The translations under genes were made by a program, and so were the position numbers. A stretch of DNA of 64,000 nucleotides from Nonomuraea solani (GTDB lineage: Bacteria; Actinomycetota; Actinomycetes; Streptosporangiales; Streptosporangiaceae). Under the pieces are notes generated by a model. The model worked only from the letters and a program-made list of their open reading frames with translations. It did not search any database and was not told the origin of the DNA. The stretch covers positions 1-64,000 of the forward strand of contig NZ_FNVT01000026.1 in the NCBI RefSeq assembly GCF_900108335.1. Reading direction: 5' to 3'. Shown one piece after another: positions 26,348-35,328 of this stretch (position 1 is its first letter; each line of letters begins with the position of its first letter).

Positions 26348-28137
26348 CCCGCGACTTTGCACGGTTTCTGCGCAGGTTTGCGGGGCGGATCAGCCTTCTG
26401 CTTATCCTGATTGTTGTGCAGTCCGCATTGTCAATCATTCCGATTCTGATTGGCCAACTCGTCATTGATGAGGGCGTGCTGGCAGGTGATGCGGCGCGAT
26501 TGACCCAGCTCGGCATGTTTTTGGTGGCCGTCGCCTGCATGCATTCAGTCACCGCATTCGCCGAACGGGCGTTTGCCGCACGCATCGGCGAGGATATGGT
26601 GCTACGGCTCCGCCTCGACCTTTACGACCACCTGCGCCAGCAGTCGGTGGGGTTCTTCAACAGCGCGAAGACGGGTGCGATCGCCTCCCGAGTGCACGGC
26701 GACGTGACCGGGGTCCAGCGGCTCATCTCGGGCACCCTCCCCAGCGTGGTCTCAGCGGCGGTCACCTTGCTAAGCGCGGGGATCGCGCTCATCATCCTGG
26801 AATGGCGACTGGCCGTGGCCGTTCTGGTCGCAGTACCTCTCGTTTACGGGGTCACCGCCTGGATTTCCCGTGCGCTCAAGATCGTGACCAGAAAGAAGCT
26901 CACTGCCAACGCCACGCTCGTTTCCAGAGTGGTGGAGCGATTCAGTGCCGCAGGGGTCGAGACCATTCAGCAGTACGGCTGTGCCCAGCTCGAACGGGCC
27001 GCGTTCAACGTCGACGCGATGCGGATCCGGGATCTCGCGGTCCGGCAAGTCATGTTGGGTGCGGGACTCTCCGCCGCCCTCACATTGACGATGGGCGTGG
27101 CCACTGCAGGTGCATACGTTGTAACTGGGCTCTGGACGATTTCGGGAACGGTTAGCATGGGCACCATGGTGGCCATGGTGGCGCTACTGGCGCGCTTGTA
27201 CAGCCCGGTGGTCACCCTTTCCGGAATCAAGGTCGATCTCGTAGCGGCGCTGGTGAGCTTGAACCGGGTCCAGGAGGTCCTGAATTTCAAGCCACACATA
27301 ATGGACCGCCCCGACGCTCGAAAGCTCCCGCCCGGGCAGGGCGCCTCGGTCGTCTTTTCGAACGTATCGTTTGAATATCCTTCAAGCACCGGCCTCTCGA
27401 TCCCGTCGCTCATGGGTGAAAAACTAGATAAGCAGGCCCCTCGCGGGCCGACGCTAGACCGATTCGACCTCACTGTGGAGCCCGGGATGACAGTAGGCGT
27501 GGTCGGGCTCTCCGGCGCAGGGAAGTCGACGCTCGCGCGACTCCTGGTGCGCTCCTGGGAGGCTACGTCGGGCCGCGTTCTCGTAGGCGGCATGGATGTT
27601 CGGCGGCTGACCCTGGAATCCTTGCGGAGCACTATATGCGTGGTGAGCCAGGCGCCTTTTCTCTTCAACGACTCCATCCGTGCGAATCTGCTGATGGCCA
27701 AGCCGGACGCGGACGAGGACGAACTGGTTTCAGTCTGCCGGGACGCGCAGATCTGGAGCGTGATCGAGGCGGCTCCCGACGGACTCGAAACGATCGTCGG
27801 AGATGGGGGGCTACAGATGTCTGGGGGAGAGCGTCAACGAATCTCCATTGCACGGCTATTGTTGAGAGACCCGCGTGTCGTGGTGTTGGATGAGGCAACT
27901 TCTCATCTCGACAACGCAACCGAGAACGCGCTCCAACAGTCGCTGCAACCGTACCTGAAGCAGCGGACCTGTCTAATAATCGCGCATCGTCTAGCTACAG
28001 TCCGCCATGCTGATCTAATAGTTGTAATGGAAGGCGGCAGCCTGGTAGAAAAGGGATGCCATAACGACCTAATAGAAGCTGGAGGACTTTACACCCGGTT
28101 AAGTCGGAGCATACCGAGGTATCCACATGAATCCTAA
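26344..28137 (+). CDS. ABC exporter, fused permease-ATPase, 597 aa
   Basis: ATG 26344 overlaps the upstream stop (ATGA). The membrane half holds six hydrophobic spans, the first ISLLLILIVVQSALSIIPILI. The ATPase half has VGLSGAGKSTLARLL (Walker A), QMSGGERQRISIARLLL (signature), VVVLDEATSHLD (Walker B) and AHRLATVRHAD. No peptidase domain is fused, so leader removal needs another protease, as in other class III systems, where no dedicated peptidase is normally encoded. An insert between permease and Walker A (around 27390-27450) is slightly longer than usual. It sits inside the four-gene transporter/synthetase transcript and is a good candidate for the main lanthipeptide exporter. Confidence 0.88.
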   Translation: MTRDFARFLRRFAGRISLLLILIVVQSALSIIPILIGQLVIDEGVLAGDAARLTQLGMFLVAVACMHSVTAFAERAFAARIGEDMVLRLRLDLYDHLRQQSVGFFNSAKTGAIASRVHGDVTGVQRLISGTLPSVVSAAVTLLSAGIALIILEWRLAVAVLVAVPLVYGVTAWISRALKIVTRKKLTANATLVSRVVERFSAAGVETIQQYGCAQLERAAFNVDAMRIRDLAVRQVMLGAGLSAALTLTMGVATAGAYVVTGLWTISGTVSMGTMVAMVALLARLYSPVVTLSGIKVDLVAALVSLNRVQEVLNFKPHIMDRPDARKLPPGQGASVVFSNVSFEYPSSTGLSIPSLMGEKLDKQAPRGPTLDRFDLTVEPGMTVGVVGLSGAGKSTLARLLVRSWEATSGRVLVGGMDVRRLTLESLRSTICVVSQAPFLFNDSIRANLLMAKPDADEDELVSVCRDAQIWSVIEAAPDGLETIVGDGGLQMSGGERQRISIARLLLRDPRVVVLDEATSHLDNATENALQQSLQPYLKQRTCLIIAHRLATVRHADLIVVMEGGSLVEKGCHNDLIEAGGLYTRLSRSIPRYPHES

Positions 28138-28885
28138 TGTCATGGCCGAACAAACAGTCTCCGTCGCAGTACAGTTGGATGCGGTTTCCAAGGTCTACGG
28201 CAGTGGCAGCGGCAGTGTCATAGCGCTCGACAACGTCACACTCTCGTTCCGGCGAGGCACCTTCACCGCAGTGATGGGACCGTCAGGTTCGGGAAAGTCG
28301 ACACTGCTGCAATGCGCGGCTGGCTTGCTGCGGCCCAGTTCAGGCCAAGTGCTTCTAGACGATAAGGAGATCAGCAGGCTGAGCGAGAAGGAAAGCGCTG
28401 ATGTCCGCAGAGAGCGGATCGGTTTCGTCTTCCAGTCATTCAACCTCCTGCCAGCACTGACTGCGATTGAGAATATTACGCTTCCCTTTCGACTGGCCAA
28501 GAGAACACCAGATCAGGAGTGGCTGAATTCTTTGCTAAGTGTGGCCGGGATCGCCGAGCATGTAGGCCGGCATCCACACGAGTTGTCGGGTGGTCAGCAG
28601 CAACGGGTCGCCATCTGCCGAGCGCTCGCGCCGCGACCCCAAGTGGTCTTCGCAGATGAACCCACTGGAAACCTGGACACCCGATCCAGCAGGGAAATTC
28701 TAGAACTGGTGCGTGCCATCGTCGATCGTCTAGACCAGACCGTCATAATGGTGACGCACGATCCGGGCGTGGCAGCATATGCAGATGCCATTGTTTTCCT
28801 GGCCGACGGACATGTCGTGGACACGGCCGGTCAGTTGGCTGCGACCGACGTGGCCGAGCGACTGACTCGGCTCGCCGATGACTGA
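28127..28885 (+). CDS. MacB/LolD-type ABC transporter ATPase, 252 aa
   Basis: ATG 28127 overlaps the preceding gene by 11 bp. A complete nucleotide-binding protein: Walker A MGPSGSGKSTLLQCAAG, Q-loop region FVFQSFNLLPALT, signature LSGGQQQRVAICRALA, Walker B VVFADEPTGNLD and H-loop VTHD. ATPases with FVFQSFNLLP and DEPTGNLD pair with FtsX-type permeases, here the 829-residue protein two genes upstream. It is the last gene of the cluster before a hairpin. Confidence 0.9.
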   Translation: MNPNVMAEQTVSVAVQLDAVSKVYGSGSGSVIALDNVTLSFRRGTFTAVMGPSGSGKSTLLQCAAGLLRPSSGQVLLDDKEISRLSEKESADVRRERIGFVFQSFNLLPALTAIENITLPFRLAKRTPDQEWLNSLLSVAGIAEHVGRHPHELSGGQQQRVAICRALAPRPQVVFADEPTGNLDTRSSREILELVRAIVDRLDQTVIMVTHDPGVAAYADAIVFLADGHVVDTAGQLAATDVAERLTRLADD

Positions 28886-28934
28886 CGCGTACAATATCGC
28901 AGTCATGCCATCAATAAACGCTTCCGGCTCAGGC

Positions 28935-28962
28935 CGTGTGGGGTTCTCATGAGAATCACACG
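28935..28962 (+). terminator. Imperfect hairpin after the lanthipeptide transporter operon
   Basis: CGTGTG...TTCTC (28935-28948) pairs with GAGAA...CACACG (28951-28962), with a small bulge (GGG opposite T) and a 2-nt apex. It is 50 bp after the ATPase stop codon and is a plausible end of the operon. Confidence 0.55.
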
Positions 28963-29293
28963 CAGTTCCTGGGATGTGGTGGGATAGTACGTCGGGAGCG
29001 GCCGACCACGCTGACTGGTCTGCCGTGTACCGGCCGAGCCCCTCTCCAGAACGGCACAACGGGCTTGTGAGCGGCGAGCGATAGCACCGCTGGCCAGGGA
29101 GGCGACGGTGTCTGGGTTGGCCACGATGGGCACGGCGGCCACGCCGATGACCGGGTGGTCATGGTGTCCATAGCGCGCGATGTACCGCTGGAATATTGAG
29201 CTACGCACCCTGAGCTGCGGTTATGCGGGCTAAGTGGTCCGCGCTGGAAGTTCCTCGGGGGTTGACTTCTGACTGGTGGGATGCGGGTGGTGA
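28963..29293. other. Unassigned stretch with a possible gene relic
   Basis: A minus-strand reading includes YIARYGHHDHPVIGVAAVPIVANPDTV and more, which looks like coding sequence by composition, but I recognise no family, and it has no good start or RBS. It may be the tail of a gene cut by later insertions. Confidence 0.3.
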
Positions 29294-29608
29294 TCAGAGG
29301 TCAGCGTTGGTGACGTGCAAGTCACAGGCGAGGTCGAAAACGTCCTCGACCTCGCCGGTGAACCAGATCTGGTCCTCATACTTCCCGTTGCTTGCCACGT
29401 AGATCGCTGAGCTCCACCGGTGAGCCGATCCGCCGTAGCGCAGGCGGAGCAAGGGCAGCAGCTCGCCGTCGCGTAGTTCGCCGTCGACATAGGCGAACTG
29501 GGCGCGAAAGCGGACATTCACCCCGATCAGTTGCGGCCAGTTCTGCTCGGCACGCTCCCACAACCGCTGCTGCAGGGAGATCTTGGTGGACTCGGGGATC
29601 GCGGGCAT
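29294..29608 (-). CDS. Conserved hypothetical protein, 104 aa
   Basis: ATG 29608 gives MPAIPESTKISLQQRLWERA, followed by a WPQL-GVNVRFRAQFAYVDGEL segment, LPLLRLRYGGSAHRWSSAIYVAS and a C-terminal EVEDVFDLACDLHVT. This small protein is a recurrent, uncharacterised actinobacterial family commonly seen next to insertion sequences; the RLRYGGSAHRWGFAIY-like motif is its signature. No signal peptide or membrane span. Function unknown. It is divergent from the IS630 pseudogene. Confidence 0.65.
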   Translation of the reverse strand: MPAIPESTKISLQQRLWERAEQNWPQLIGVNVRFRAQFAYVDGELRDGELLPLLRLRYGGSAHRWSSAIYVASNGKYEDQIWFTGEVEDVFDLACDLHVTNADL

Positions 29609-29707
29609 GCAGACCATCGTGCCCTACCGGCGTGTCGCACCGGCACATCCCGATCATGGTCGGGCAACCTCGGCGAGGTCTACCCCGCCCGATCCCGAAA
29701 GACCCCG

Positions 29708-30906
29708 GTGCCTGCTCCCTCCGCTCGCCAGATCACCCTGACCGCCGCCGAACGGCGACGGCTCAAGCAGATCGCCCACTCCCATACCGCCTCCTACCAA
29801 CTGGTGATCCGTGCCCGGATCGTGCTGGACGCCGCACACGGCTACTCCAACAACGCGATCGCCGAGCGGCAGCAGGTGAGCGTGGACACCGTCCGCTTAT
29901 GGCGGGACCGCTACGACAGCCGCAAAGGCCCGGCCAGCCTTCGCGACCGGCGCCGATCGGGCCGGCCCCGGCAGTTCACGCCCATCCAGATCGCCGAGAT
30001 CAAGGCTCTGGCCTGCCAACTGCCCGCCGAGTCCGGCGCACCGCTGTCACGCTGGAGCAGCAGCGAACTGGCCCGCGAGGTGGTCACCCGGGGCCTGGCG
30101 GCGGCGATCTCGGCCTCCACTGTGCGCCGGATCCTGGCCGAGGACACCCTCAAGCCCTGGCAGCACCAGTCATGGATCTTCATCCGTGACCCGGCCTTCA
30201 GCGTCAAGGCCGCCCGCGTGCTGGAGTTGTACGCCCGCCGCTGGGACGGCACCACGCTCGCGACGACGAGTACGTGATCAGCGCCGATGAGAAGACCTCC
30301 ATCCAGGCCCGCTGCCGCTGCCACCCCACCCTGCCGCCGGGACGGTCGCGGATGATGCGCGTCAACCACGACTACGAGCGCGGCGGCGCGCTGGCCTACC
30401 TGGCCGCCTACGACGTCCACCACGCTCGCGTCTTCGGCCGCTGCTCGCCCAAGACCGGCATCACGCCGTTCATGGACCTGGTCGAACAGGTGATGACCCA
30501 AGAGCCCTACGCCTCGGCCACGCGGGTGTTCTGGGTCGTCGACAACGGCTCCTCCCACAGGGGCAAAGCCGCCGCCGACCGACTGGCCGAACGCTTTCCC
30601 AATGCGGTGATGGTGCACACGCCCGTGCACGCCTCGTGGTTGAACCAAGTGGAGATCTTCTTCTCCATCGTGCAGCGCAAGGTCGTCTCACCCAACGACT
30701 TCACCAGTCTTGACCAGGTCGAAGACCGGCTGATCGCCTTCGAGCGCCGTTACAACGAGACCGCCCGGCCCTTCCAATGGAAGTTCACCCCGGCCGACCT
30801 CGAGGACCTCCTGGCCCGGATCGAGCGACACGAACAGAAAGAGCGTAACTCCCAACAACCCGCCAGCTGCGACCATCAGCCTGCCGCACTCGACGCAGCC
30901 GCGTAA
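29708..30906 (+). pseudogene. IS630-family transposase, single frameshift
   Basis: From GTG 29708 the first frame encodes the HTH-containing half (ITLTAAERRRLKQIA, NNAIAERQQVSVDTVRLWRDRY, LSRWSSSELARE) and ends prematurely at 30277. The DDE half continues in another frame from about 30268: YVISADEKTSIQAR (first Asp), FWVVDNGSSHRGK (second Asp) and HASWLNQVEIFFSI (Glu). Relatives read LGDDEYVISADEK at the junction, and the DNA CTCGCGACGAC looks like CTCGGCGACGAC with one G lost. The protein is otherwise complete, so this is a young lesion. Confidence 0.8.
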
Positions 30907-31019
30907 CCCCCGAAAGATTTACGCAGACGACCACTAAGCCCCGAGGCCAGCGGTGTTCACACGACCAACCAAGGACCTTTGGTCGCCGCTTGCCGCCTCT
31001 TCCAACGGCCAGGCCCTAT

Positions 31020-31159
31020 CACCTCGGTGTTCATCCCGCCTGCCAAGGCTCAAGATCACGAGGCGTCATCGAGGGTTCACTTGCGTTCGCCCGCTCGGTC
31101 TTTCCCTCGCCCGGTTGCTCCCCTGGACGGAACAGGAGCCCTTGGGCTTCTTCCCTGAG
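31020..31159 (+). pseudogene. 5' part of a small conserved ORF split by an IS5 element
   Basis: The reading RCSSRLPRLKITRRHRGF and PWTEQEPLGFFPE runs up to the IS5 target site. If the IS and one CTGAG copy are removed it continues in frame into LRTPGRQDLRTHVRAGTDLEH and a stop at 32319-32321. Such sequences recur in actinomycete genomes, and may not be a true protein gene. Confidence 0.5.
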
Positions 31160-32250
31160 TGCCCGTGTACAAACTGATCGTCAGGTCGATTTGGGAGACC
31201 CGGATCGTGCGAGTCGTCGTCCCATGGGGATGATCATTGCCCACAGGACCATGGCCTCGTGATGCTCGGATAACCGTTCATAGTCCCGCACGCATCGCCT
31301 GCGCTGGGAGATCCACGACAATGTGCGCTCGACCACCCACCTGCGGGGCAGGACCACGAAGCCGCTGACGTCGTCGCTGCGCTTGACGATCTCCAAGGTG
31401 AGCCGGACGTGCTTTTTGGCCCAGGTCACGAGCTTTCCGGCGTAAGCACTGTCGGCCCAGACCAGCGTGATCCGCTCGTACCAGTCGCGCAGGCGTTCCA
31501 GCGCGGGCTTGGCGCCGTCGCGGTCTTGCGCGCTGGCGGCGGTGACGATGACGACCAGCAGCAGGCCCAGGGTGTCCACGATGACGTGCCGCTTGGTGCC
31601 CTGCACCTTCTTGGCCGCGTCGTATCCGCGCGAGCCGGCGGCGGCGGTCTCGGCGGCCCGCAGCGACTGCGAATCGATGATCCCCGCGCTGGGCTCCGGT
31701 TCGCGCCCGTCGGCTATCCGGACCTGTTCGCGCAGGTCATTGTGGAGCGCATAGAGATCGCCATCCTGCCACCAGCGGGTGAAGATCGAGTGGACGGTGC
31801 GCCAGGGCGCCAGGAAGTCGACGGGCAGGTTGCGCCACTTGCATCCGTTGTCGGCCACATACCGGATGGCATCCATGATCAGGCGACGGCAGTACTTCTC
31901 GGGGCGTCCGCCGTTGCCGTGTAACCAGGCCGGCCGGGGCATCAACGGCTCGATGGCCTGCCATTCCGCGTCACTCATGTCGGTGGTGTAGCGGGGCGCC
32001 CGGATCGGGTGATCGGCTCCGCGGCCGTACCGGCAGGCCACGCATGAGCAGGCGGTTTCTTCGTTACGCAAGACAGCGGCGGGAGCGGTGGCGTACAACG
32101 GCGGCAGACCTTCCGGTTGGCGATGGGGCTTCGATAACCACCGTTGCTACCGGAAGGTCGCTCTATGTCGCAGAAGATTCGCTCTACGTCACAGTTTCGC
32201 CCGATATCGGCCCCGCGCAGCAAGCACAGGGATCAGTTTGTACACGGGCA
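31160..32250 (-). mobile_element. IS5-family element with perfect 20-bp TIRs and 5-bp target duplication
   Basis: TGCCCGTGTACAAACTGATC at 31160-31179 is repeated exactly in inverted orientation at 32231-32250. The flanks are identical: CTGAG at 31155-31159 and CTGAG at 32251-32255. The 1091-bp unit carries one intact transposase gene on the minus strand. This is the best preserved insertion in the window. Confidence 0.95.
31181..32098 (-). CDS. IS5-family transposase, 305 aa
   Basis: A Cys-containing N-terminus (CRYGRGADHPIRAPRYTTD) leads into MSDAEWQAIEPLMPRP, then GRPEKYCRRLIMDAIRYVADNGCKWRNLP, IIDSQSLRAAETA (first Asp), the VDTLGLLLVVIVTAAS strand, LVWADSAYAGKL (second Asp) and FVVLPRRWVVERTLSWI (Glu). 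All DDE residues and the length are intact, so the element could still move. A shorter start at ATG 31978 is also possible. Confidence 0.9.
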   Translation of the reverse strand: MYATAPAAVLRNEETACSCVACRYGRGADHPIRAPRYTTDMSDAEWQAIEPLMPRPAWLHGNGGRPEKYCRRLIMDAIRYVADNGCKWRNLPVDFLAPWRTVHSIFTRWWQDGDLYALHNDLREQVRIADGREPEPSAGIIDSQSLRAAETAAAGSRGYDAAKKVQGTKRHVIVDTLGLLLVVIVTAASAQDRDGAKPALERLRDWYERITLVWADSAYAGKLVTWAKKHVRLTLEIVKRSDDVSGFVVLPRRWVVERTLSWISQRRRCVRDYERLSEHHEAMVLWAMIIPMGRRLARSGSPKST

Positions 32251-32255
32251 CTGAG

Positions 32256-32321
32256 CTCCGCACCCCCGGCAGGCAGGACCTGCGGACGCACGTCAGGGCG
32301 GGAACCGATCTCGAACACTGA
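32256..32321 (+). pseudogene. 3' part of the small ORF split by IS5
   Basis: Encodes LRTPGRQDLRTHVRAGTDL plus EH and a stop; continues the frame of 31020-31159 when the IS5 unit is excised. Confidence 0.5.
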
Positions 32322-32394
32322 TCGGGAACTACGCACCCGGCATGGCGGGCCTCCAATCTGCGAGTTCACTCGCTGTGCGCGACTTCGTGTCGCA

Positions 32395-33010
32395 CTCCCT
32401 GGATCTTGGTGTGGCCGAAGCCCGAGCCCTGCTTGGCATACCCGCAGGTGCGCCGCTGCATGGAGTCGATGTCGAGGAAGGCCAGCACGTCAGCGCCGGG
32501 CAGCAGCGGCGTGTGCCGGGCCAGTGCGGCGAGTACCTGCCGGGCGACGGTGTCCAGCTGGCGTACGTTGCCCCAGGTGAAGGCGCGCAGGAACGATCCC
32601 AGTGTGGACGGCGCGCGGATGCCGGTGAACAGCTTGTCCATCCCGCCGTGCCGCAGCGCGTCCAGGTCATCGATGCTGTCGGCACCGCAGGCCATCCCGG
32701 CCATGATCGAGGTGAGCTTCGCAGGAGCGTTCGCCCCGTCTGCCGCTGCCGGGTTCACATGCTCGCCGGTCAGGCGCTCCAGGCCTGCCCGCTCGGCCAG
32801 CCGCAGCGCCGGAGCCAGACCGCCGTAGGAGATCAGATGCTCTTCGTCGAAGATCGTGTGAGTGTTGCCGGCGGCGTGGGAGAATCGCACTTACGAGGTG
32901 CCTTCCTGAGCTGGCTGATTGAAGCGTAGAGAACTCCAATCTTCCCAGTTCAGAGGGCACCTCGCCGCATTTCACAACGCATGCATCAGATTTCAAGCCG
33001 TGGATCCAGG
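32395..33010 (-). pseudogene. Truncated IS1380-family element
   Basis: The minus strand begins with a TIR (CCTGGATCCACGGC, reading down from 33010), flanked by CTCAG at 33011-33015, and encodes the N-terminal third of an IS1380 transposase (IFDEEHLISYGGLAPALRLAERAG through FLDIDSMQRRTCGYAKQGSG). Homology to the copy at 14.1-15.9 kb stops near 32395, after GFGHTKI, so the catalytic C-terminal two thirds and the other TIR are gone. The two copies are clearly diverged and came from separate insertions. Confidence 0.85.
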
Positions 33011-33017
33011 CTCAGCG

Positions 33018-35225
33018 TCACGGAATAGGAGGCTCACCAAAGGCATCGGCGGCGAGGTGGTCATGCAAGGCCGCGTGGCGGAACTGATAGATCGGCCCGA
33101 CCGTGCGCAGCAGCCCGAGCCGGTGGGCGTCATCGAGAAAGTCCATGAGCCGCAAGGGGAGCCGTCGTGTGAGGGCCAGCCGGGGGATTGCGATGATGCA
33201 TGCGAGCCAGGCATGGTGGTTCCCGCCCACGAGCCCGCCCACGAGCCCGCCCACGAGCCCGGCCACGAGCCCGCCCACGAGCCCGAGCGCGGGCCCGGCC
33301 ACGAGCCCGCCCGGGAGCCCGTCCCCGAGCCCGTCCATAAAGTCGAACACGAGCCCGGCCACGAGCCCGAATGCCAGCCCGGCCACGAGCATTCGAAGGA
33401 GGGTGAGCGCTCTGTCGGATCGCCAGGTGGAGTGGGGGGTGCTGGTTGAGGTGAGGGTGGGCTGTTCTGCCCACTTGATCAGCCCGGCCACGATCCCGCC
33501 CACGGATCCGATCACGGACCCGCCTATGGACCCGAACACGAGCCCGCTCACGAGCCCGACCAGGAGCCCGTCCACGAGCCCGACCACGGGCCCGATCATG
33601 AGCACGCCCGGGAGCCCGAACACGAGTCCGATTGGGAGCCCGGTTACGAGCCCGGTTATGAGTCCGCTCTTAATGGTGTGGAGAAGGGGGAGTCGTCCAC
33701 GGAAGCTGGCGTAGCCGGGTGTTTCGTCGACCCATGACCTGCCCCTGAGCCCGCCCACGAGCACGCCCGCGAGCCCGCCCACGAGCACGCCCCTGAGCCC
33801 GAACACGAGCACGCCCGCGAGCCCGCCCGCGAGCCCGACCAGGAGCCAGGTCAGGCGCCTGCTGTGAGATGTGGTGAATGCGATCCGCCACCAGGTGATG
33901 TCGCGGGTGGTGTCCGGAGGAAAGGCGTGGGCGAGATACGTCAGGTAACGGCGGGTGGCGTCCGGATCGAGGCGGCGCCGGGGCCGGAAGTGGTCGGCGG
34001 GGTCGCTGCTGGGCGGGCGAGCGCCGATGACGGCAGGGATGACCCGGTCCAGCAGATGAGAGCGCAGGGCTGCGGAGTCACCGGCCAGAGGGTCGGCCAG
34101 CGGGGTGGGATCGGTTCCGGGGGCGACATAGACGGCGCGGATCAGCCATAACCCGAGCGGGGTGGCGGCCAGCTGGGTCAACGCGGGAATGGCGCCGGAT
34201 CGTAGTTCGGTCAGTACCTTCTGCCAGGCATCGGAGGGGGAGTCTGCGAGGCAGGCCGTCAGGTAGTTGGCGGCGGCTTGCGGGGTGATGGGTTTGGGGA
34301 CGATGACCGCGGCGGCGTTCAGGGGGCGGCCGGTGCCGTGGATGGCGGTGGTGAACTCGGCGCGGCGGCTGGTGAGGATGAGCTGGTCGCGGGCGGTCAA
34401 GGAGGAGTTGAGCGCGGCGATCACGGTGGCGCGTGCGGGGGCGGGGATCTCGTCCAGGCCGTCCAGGACAGCCAGGATGTGTCCGCCTTCGGCCAGGGCA
34501 GCGGCGGCGCCCTGGCCGAGCTGGGGGGCTTTCAGCGCCGGGTAGTCCTGTTCCAGGCGGTCGGCCAGCCACTTGTGCAGCGTGTCGTGGGTGCCGGTGT
34601 CCCAGCCGGAGACCGGTAGCAGCACCGGCACCGGCACGATCTCCCCTTCGCGAGCGCCGGCCTGGTCGGTCTGGCGGGTGGCCAGCAACTTCAGCAGCAG
34701 CTGGACCGCCAGCGTGGTCTTGCCCATGCCCGCTCCGCCGGTGATGACCAGCCGCCGCCGTTTCAGGCCGCGAAAGGACTCCGCCAAGGCCGCGATGTCG
34801 TCGCTGCGGCCGGTGAAGGTCAGTTCAGCTTGGGCGGTGATCAGGCGGGGCTGGCTCATCACCGTCTCGTCGGCGATGAGCTTCCAGTGGACCGGGATCG
34901 GTTCTGGGTCGTCCAGCAGCCGGTGGCGGGCTTCGGTGCGCCACTGCTGCTCCACCAGTCCGGCCAGCACGTGCGCGGCGGTGTCCACGACGCTGCGCGC
35001 CTCGGTCCCGGTGTCGGCATCGGCGCGCGCGGTTGCGGAGCGGCGGGCCCAAACCGCCACCCCGGCCGCCGCGACGATGAGAGCGGTCATCAAGGAGGTG
35101 AGCTCGGCGCGGTTGATCTTGTCGTCCGGATCAAAGACGGGCCAGACCACAGCCACCACCGCGCCAGCCGCCAGGAAGGCCAGCCCGGCGAGGAGGACCC
35201 GCCAGCCGATCTTGCGTCTGTTCAC
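33018..35225 (-). CDS. NACHT NTPase with glycine-zipper transmembrane tail, 735 aa
   Basis: GTG 35225 start with AAAGGTGA upstream. Two N-terminal membrane spans (VLLAGLAFLAAGAVVAVVW and LTSLMTALIVAAAGVAVWA) precede a NACHT domain: Walker A GGAGMGKTTLAVQLLL, Walker B HILAVLDGLDEIP and LILTSRRAEF. After a helical linker, about residues 440-680 form a long low-complexity membrane region of GL-V/A-xG repeats (GGLVGGLVGG-like), broken by a soluble loop. The C-terminus is soluble and ends FRHAALHDHLAADAF. NACHT proteins are bacterial antiphage and innate-immune NTPases; a membrane tail suggests pore formation or depolarisation as effector. Neighbouring defence genes support this, but no function is proven for this tail type. 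Confidence 0.85.
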   Translation of the reverse strand: MNRRKIGWRVLLAGLAFLAAGAVVAVVWPVFDPDDKINRAELTSLMTALIVAAAGVAVWARRSATARADADTGTEARSVVDTAAHVLAGLVEQQWRTEARHRLLDDPEPIPVHWKLIADETVMSQPRLITAQAELTFTGRSDDIAALAESFRGLKRRRLVITGGAGMGKTTLAVQLLLKLLATRQTDQAGAREGEIVPVPVLLPVSGWDTGTHDTLHKWLADRLEQDYPALKAPQLGQGAAAALAEGGHILAVLDGLDEIPAPARATVIAALNSSLTARDQLILTSRRAEFTTAIHGTGRPLNAAAVIVPKPITPQAAANYLTACLADSPSDAWQKVLTELRSGAIPALTQLAATPLGLWLIRAVYVAPGTDPTPLADPLAGDSAALRSHLLDRVIPAVIGARPPSSDPADHFRPRRRLDPDATRRYLTYLAHAFPPDTTRDITWWRIAFTTSHSRRLTWLLVGLAGGLAGVLVFGLRGVLVGGLAGVLVGGLRGRSWVDETPGYASFRGRLPLLHTIKSGLITGLVTGLPIGLVFGLPGVLMIGPVVGLVDGLLVGLVSGLVFGSIGGSVIGSVGGIVAGLIKWAEQPTLTSTSTPHSTWRSDRALTLLRMLVAGLAFGLVAGLVFDFMDGLGDGLPGGLVAGPALGLVGGLVAGLVGGLVGGLVGGNHHAWLACIIAIPRLALTRRLPLRLMDFLDDAHRLGLLRTVGPIYQFRHAALHDHLAADAFGEPPIP
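33233..33850 (-). repeat. 12-bp degenerate tandem repeats encoding Gly-Leu-Val-x repeats
   Basis: Units close to CCCGCCCACGAG repeat many times in three blocks (about 33233-33385, 33540-33660, 33748-33845). They encode the GL(V/A)GG membrane repeats. Variants such as CCCGGCCACGAG and GGGAGCCCGTCC point to repeat expansion followed by drift. The array is prone to slippage and assembly error. Confidence 0.85.
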
Positions 35226-35328
35226 GCCGCTATCGTCACCTTTAGCAGGCGATCCGGCAGCGGTTGCATGCGAATCGTGATCAGAAGGTCGTTGTCGTCA
35301 GAGACTGCCGCCCCCGGCTTGACGGCTC

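Noticed and set aside
30230..30290. Programmed ribosomal frameshift in the IS630 transposase.
   Set aside because: No slippery A-run or stimulatory structure is visible; the junction is best explained by one lost base compared with the family consensus.
33233..33850. CRISPR-like array suggested by regular short repeats.
   Set aside because: Repeats are 12 bp, directly adjacent, with no spacers, and encode a Gly-rich membrane segment in frame.
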